Both the position numbers and the translations under genes were made by a program. From contig JALOMN010000057.1 in the NCBI GenBank assembly GCA_025455445.1, forward strand, positions 1 to 7,946: 7,946 bases of DNA, given 5' to 3'. The first letter of the stretch is position 1, and each line of letters begins with the position of its first letter. Source of the DNA: Cyclobacteriaceae bacterium. GTDB lineage: Bacteria > Bacteroidota > Bacteroidia > Cytophagales > Cyclobacteriaceae. The notes below the pieces were generated by a model, which ran no database searches, was not told the origin of the DNA, and worked only from the letters and a program-made list of their open reading frames with translations. This document shows, piece after piece, positions 6,454 through 7,946 of this stretch.

Positions 6454-6939
6454 TTATTTATACTTTAAATCCGTGGTGTAGCCCACCCTTTCCAGCTCAT
6501 CATCCCATATCTCTGGATATTTGGATATATAGTCCTCTAATATCTCCTGACATTCAGGCAGGGCCAGATTAACTACTTTCACCCCATTTTCTTCCAGGAA
6601 CCCCTCCGGACCCTGCAGGGTGAAGCTCTCACCCACCACCACCCGGGGGATCTTGTAGAGGATCAGCATCCCACTACACATAGGACATGGAGATAAGGTG
6701 GTGTAAAGGGTGCAATCCTGGTAATCAGACCCTTTCAACCTCCCGGCACTTTCCAAGCAGTTCATTTCCCCATGCAAGATTACAGAACCTTTCTGCAGAA
6801 GCTGATTATGGCCCCTCCCTATGATATGGCTATTTTTGACCAGAACCGCGCCGATGGGCACGCCACCTTCTTCCAGGCTCTTTTTAGCCTCTTTTATGGC
6901 TTCCTGCATGAACTGATGATCTTCTGGCGTGGAGTCCAA
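6454..6939 (-). CDS. Cytosine deaminase, yeast FCY1-like
   Basis: This is a 161-residue zinc enzyme of the cytidine deaminase-like superfamily, predicted to convert cytosine to uracil and ammonia for pyrimidine salvage in the cytoplasm. Zinc ligands and catalytic residues are all present: H56-G-E58 (E58 is the proton shuttle) and C85/C88 in TLSPCPMCSG. They correspond to yeast Fcy1 H62, E64, C91 and C94. Long stretches recall the yeast enzyme closely: EEGGVPIGAVLV, GRGHN (N45, substrate-contacting Asn51 in yeast), QKGSVILHGE, LYTTLSPC and YKIPRVVVGE. The C-terminal helix with W145 followed by acidic residues also fits. Length matches yeast (158). This separates it from TadA and guanine deaminases. 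The start is TTG at 6937-6939: GAGG lies 7 bases upstream and an in-frame TAA lies just before it. The alternative, Met11, has no ribosome binding site. Substrate specificity is inferred from motifs. Confidence 0.88.
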   Translation of the reverse strand: MDSTPEDHQFMQEAIKEAKKSLEEGGVPIGAVLVKNSHIIGRGHNQLLQKGSVILHGEMNCLESAGRLKGSDYQDCTLYTTLSPCPMCSGMLILYKIPRVVVGESFTLQGPEGFLEENGVKVVNLALPECQEILEDYISKYPEIWDDELERVGYTTDLKYK

Positions 6940-6971
6940 ATTTTAGCCTCTAAAGTTATTTTAGCCTCTAA
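6940..6971 (-). repeat. Tandem 14-base repeat upstream of the cytosine deaminase
   Basis: On the minus strand the sequence TTAGAGGCTAAAAT occurs twice (plus-strand 6958-6971 and 6940-6953) at an 18-base period. Each copy has a small inverted repeat, TTAG-AGG-CTAA. The copy nearer the gene supplies the GAGG ribosome binding site for the TTG start. A candidate TATA-like box, TAATAAAAA (6974-6982), lies just upstream, so the repeats would fall between the TATA box and the start, where a repressor could act. The repeats are seen directly; an operator role is inferred. Confidence 0.5.
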
Positions 6972-7010
6972 GGTTTTTATTAGAACAATAAAGTGAGATT
7001 ATGGTACGTG

Positions 7011-7039
7011 AAAAAAAGAAAGGAAAAATAAAAAAAGAA
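7011..7039 (-). terminator. Oligo-T terminator downstream of nrdD
   Basis: Immediately after the nrdD stop codon the minus strand reads three T tracts in 29 bases (TTCTTTTTTT, ATTTTTCC, TTTCTTTTTTT) with no stem-loop. This is the form expected of archaeal transcription termination and supports an archaeal source for this part. Confidence 0.6.
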
Positions 7040-7946
7040 TTATGGTTCGTAACGTTTCCTGTCCCCTAATTCCTTCATTTTACCGGCGTTCCAGCCCCCA
7101 GAGGCATTATGAGCCCGGCCTACTTGCTGGACGTAGCCAGTGATACGATCGTACCATTCCACTTCCTTCTGTTCACCGCAGGATGCGCATTGCTGTTGCA
7201 ACCCTTTCATGAGAGTTTTACATTTAATACAGAAGCTCATGGCGGAGCTGTAGGCCCAGAAGCCTATGTCGGATTTGCGAGCGATCTTATCCGTGAGACT
7301 CATCAGGGCCTGCGGATCAGAATAAGCTTCTCCCATGAAGGCGTGGAAGATGTGTCCTCCCAGGGTACGGCTGTGGAACTGTTCCTCGATTTTGATCCGG
7401 TCGATGAGGTTAATATCGGAACTTACCGGTACATGGGAGGAGTTGGTGTAGTAACCTGCGTCTGCATCTCCCTGGGTTATGGCCTCCTTACCGAATTTCT
7501 CCCGGTCCAGGGTGGCAAACCGGTAGGCAGTGGACTCGGCGGGAGTCTGGATTATGGTCCAGCGCAGTCCCGTGTCTTTTTTAAGTTCCTGAGCCCTTTG
7601 ATTCATGTAATCAACAACTTTAAGACCCAATTTAAGTGAATCCGGGTCTTCGATTCCGCTTCCACAGTAGGATTGTAACATTTCATTCAATCCCACGAAT
7701 CCGAAGGTCATGGTTGAGTTTTCCACCCGGTAGTAGCGTTCGCCATCCAGTTCCTGGGTCAAGAAGGGTAACATGTTGTAGTCATCCAGACAGGCCAGGG
7801 CTTGCTTGCGGCGCAGCATCAATACTTCCTCAGATAGTCGGAGGTAAGAGTCTAGATACTCAAATATTTCATCCTCGTCGCGGGATTGGTAGGCTAATCG
7901 GGGCAGGTTAAGGGTTATGTAAGCCAGGTTTCCAGTTCTGAAACAG
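7040..7946 (-). CDS. nrdD: Anaerobic ribonucleoside-triphosphate reductase, C-terminal part
   Basis: This is class III ribonucleotide reductase, an oxygen-sensitive glycyl-radical enzyme that makes dNTPs from NTPs and is activated by the radical-SAM protein NrdG. The frame is open to the right edge, giving about 301 residues; residues before the internal Met codon near 7820 (FRTGNLAYITLNLPRLAYQ) are clearly part of the protein, so that Met is not the start. Family blocks in order are: FGFVGLNEM; the YTNSSHVPV region; RIKIEEQFHSRTLGGHIFH; a zinc ribbon CIKC...CASC (7178-7231); the radical motif RITGY, whose Gly codon is 7136-7138; and GGWNAGKMKELGDRKRY at the end. The Cys at the left end of the visible protein, before FRTGN, may be the finger-loop thiyl cysteine. 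No intein or frameshift is seen in this part. NrdG is not in the window. The GGWNAGK ending is the type I associate with methanogens, which is inference. Confidence 0.93.
   Translation of the reverse strand, partial: CFRTGNLAYITLNLPRLAYQSRDEDEIFEYLDSYLRLSEEVLMLRRKQALACLDDYNMLPFLTQELDGERYYRVENSTMTFGFVGLNEMLQSYCGSGIEDPDSLKLGLKVVDYMNQRAQELKKDTGLRWTIIQTPAESTAYRFATLDREKFGKEAITQGDADAGYYTNSSHVPVSSDINLIDRIKIEEQFHSRTLGGHIFHAFMGEAYSDPQALMSLTDKIARKSDIGFWAYSSAMSFCIKCKTLMKGLQQQCASCGEQKEVEWYDRITGYVQQVGRAHNASGGWNAGKMKELGDRKRYEP

Noticed and set aside
6454..6939. tRNA adenosine deaminase (TadA) or guanine deaminase
   Set aside because: QKGSVILHGE, YKIPRVVVGE and the C-terminal Trp-acidic segment match cytosine deaminase of the Fcy1 type better.
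7109..7639. Long plus-strand ORF opposite nrdD
   Set aside because: It is a shadow of the nrdD coding strand; the minus strand carries all NrdD motifs.
7040..7822. nrdD as a complete 260-residue gene beginning near 7822
   Set aside because: The frame remains open to the window edge and the upstream residues (FRTGNLAYITLNLPR) are conserved NrdD sequence.
1..7946. CRISPR array, toxin-antitoxin pair or phage defence island
   Set aside because: No regularly spaced repeats of suitable length and no recognisable defence gene were found; the only tandem repeat is the two-copy element at 6940-6971.

Overview
The window looks like two unrelated genomes joined near position 6286-6300. The left four-fifths reads like a Bacteroidota (Cytophagales-type) chromosome. 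It is AT-rich, has few convincing Shine-Dalgarno sites, and carries a caa3/aa3 oxidase accessory cluster, a giant NtrY-like sensor kinase and an MlaF/MlaE lipid transporter. The right part is visibly richer in G+C inside its genes. It has a clear GAGG ribosome binding site with a TTG start, oligo-T terminators, a yeast-type cytosine deaminase and an anaerobic ribonucleotide reductase, and resembles a methanogenic archaeon (Methanobacteriales-like, an inference without a database search).

Layout, left part. Positions 2-256 are the end of a cytochrome c oxidase subunit IV gene, followed by a textbook hairpin terminator (278-314). Then comes a tight plus-strand group: a SCO1-like protein without its copper-binding motif (329-808), a DUF420/CtaM-like membrane protein (812-1330) and a small CxxC membrane protein (1349-1594). 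Together they look like the assembly end of a haem-copper oxidase operon. After an 84-base gap with an inverted repeat lies a 1217-residue membrane histidine kinase (1679-5332). It ends in a 4-base convergent overlap with the minus-strand ABC ATPase MlaF (5329-6078). Only the C-terminal third of the permease MlaE (6085-about 6300) is left, because the window changes genome there.

Layout, right part. At the same point where MlaE homology stops, a plus-strand reading frame begins that holds the last ~45 residues of an unidentified protein (to 6420). It converges on a minus-strand cytosine deaminase (6454-6939). Upstream of that are a tandem 14-base repeat, a T-rich terminator and the C-terminal half of NrdD (7040-7946), which runs off the window edge.

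No CRISPR array, tRNA, rRNA, insertion sequence or phage gene was seen. I found no clear new defence or mobile system. The most useful observations are the probable chimeric join, the SCO-like protein without a metal site, and the small CxxC protein conserved in context with oxidase assembly genes. No stretch longer than 300 bases lacks a gene.
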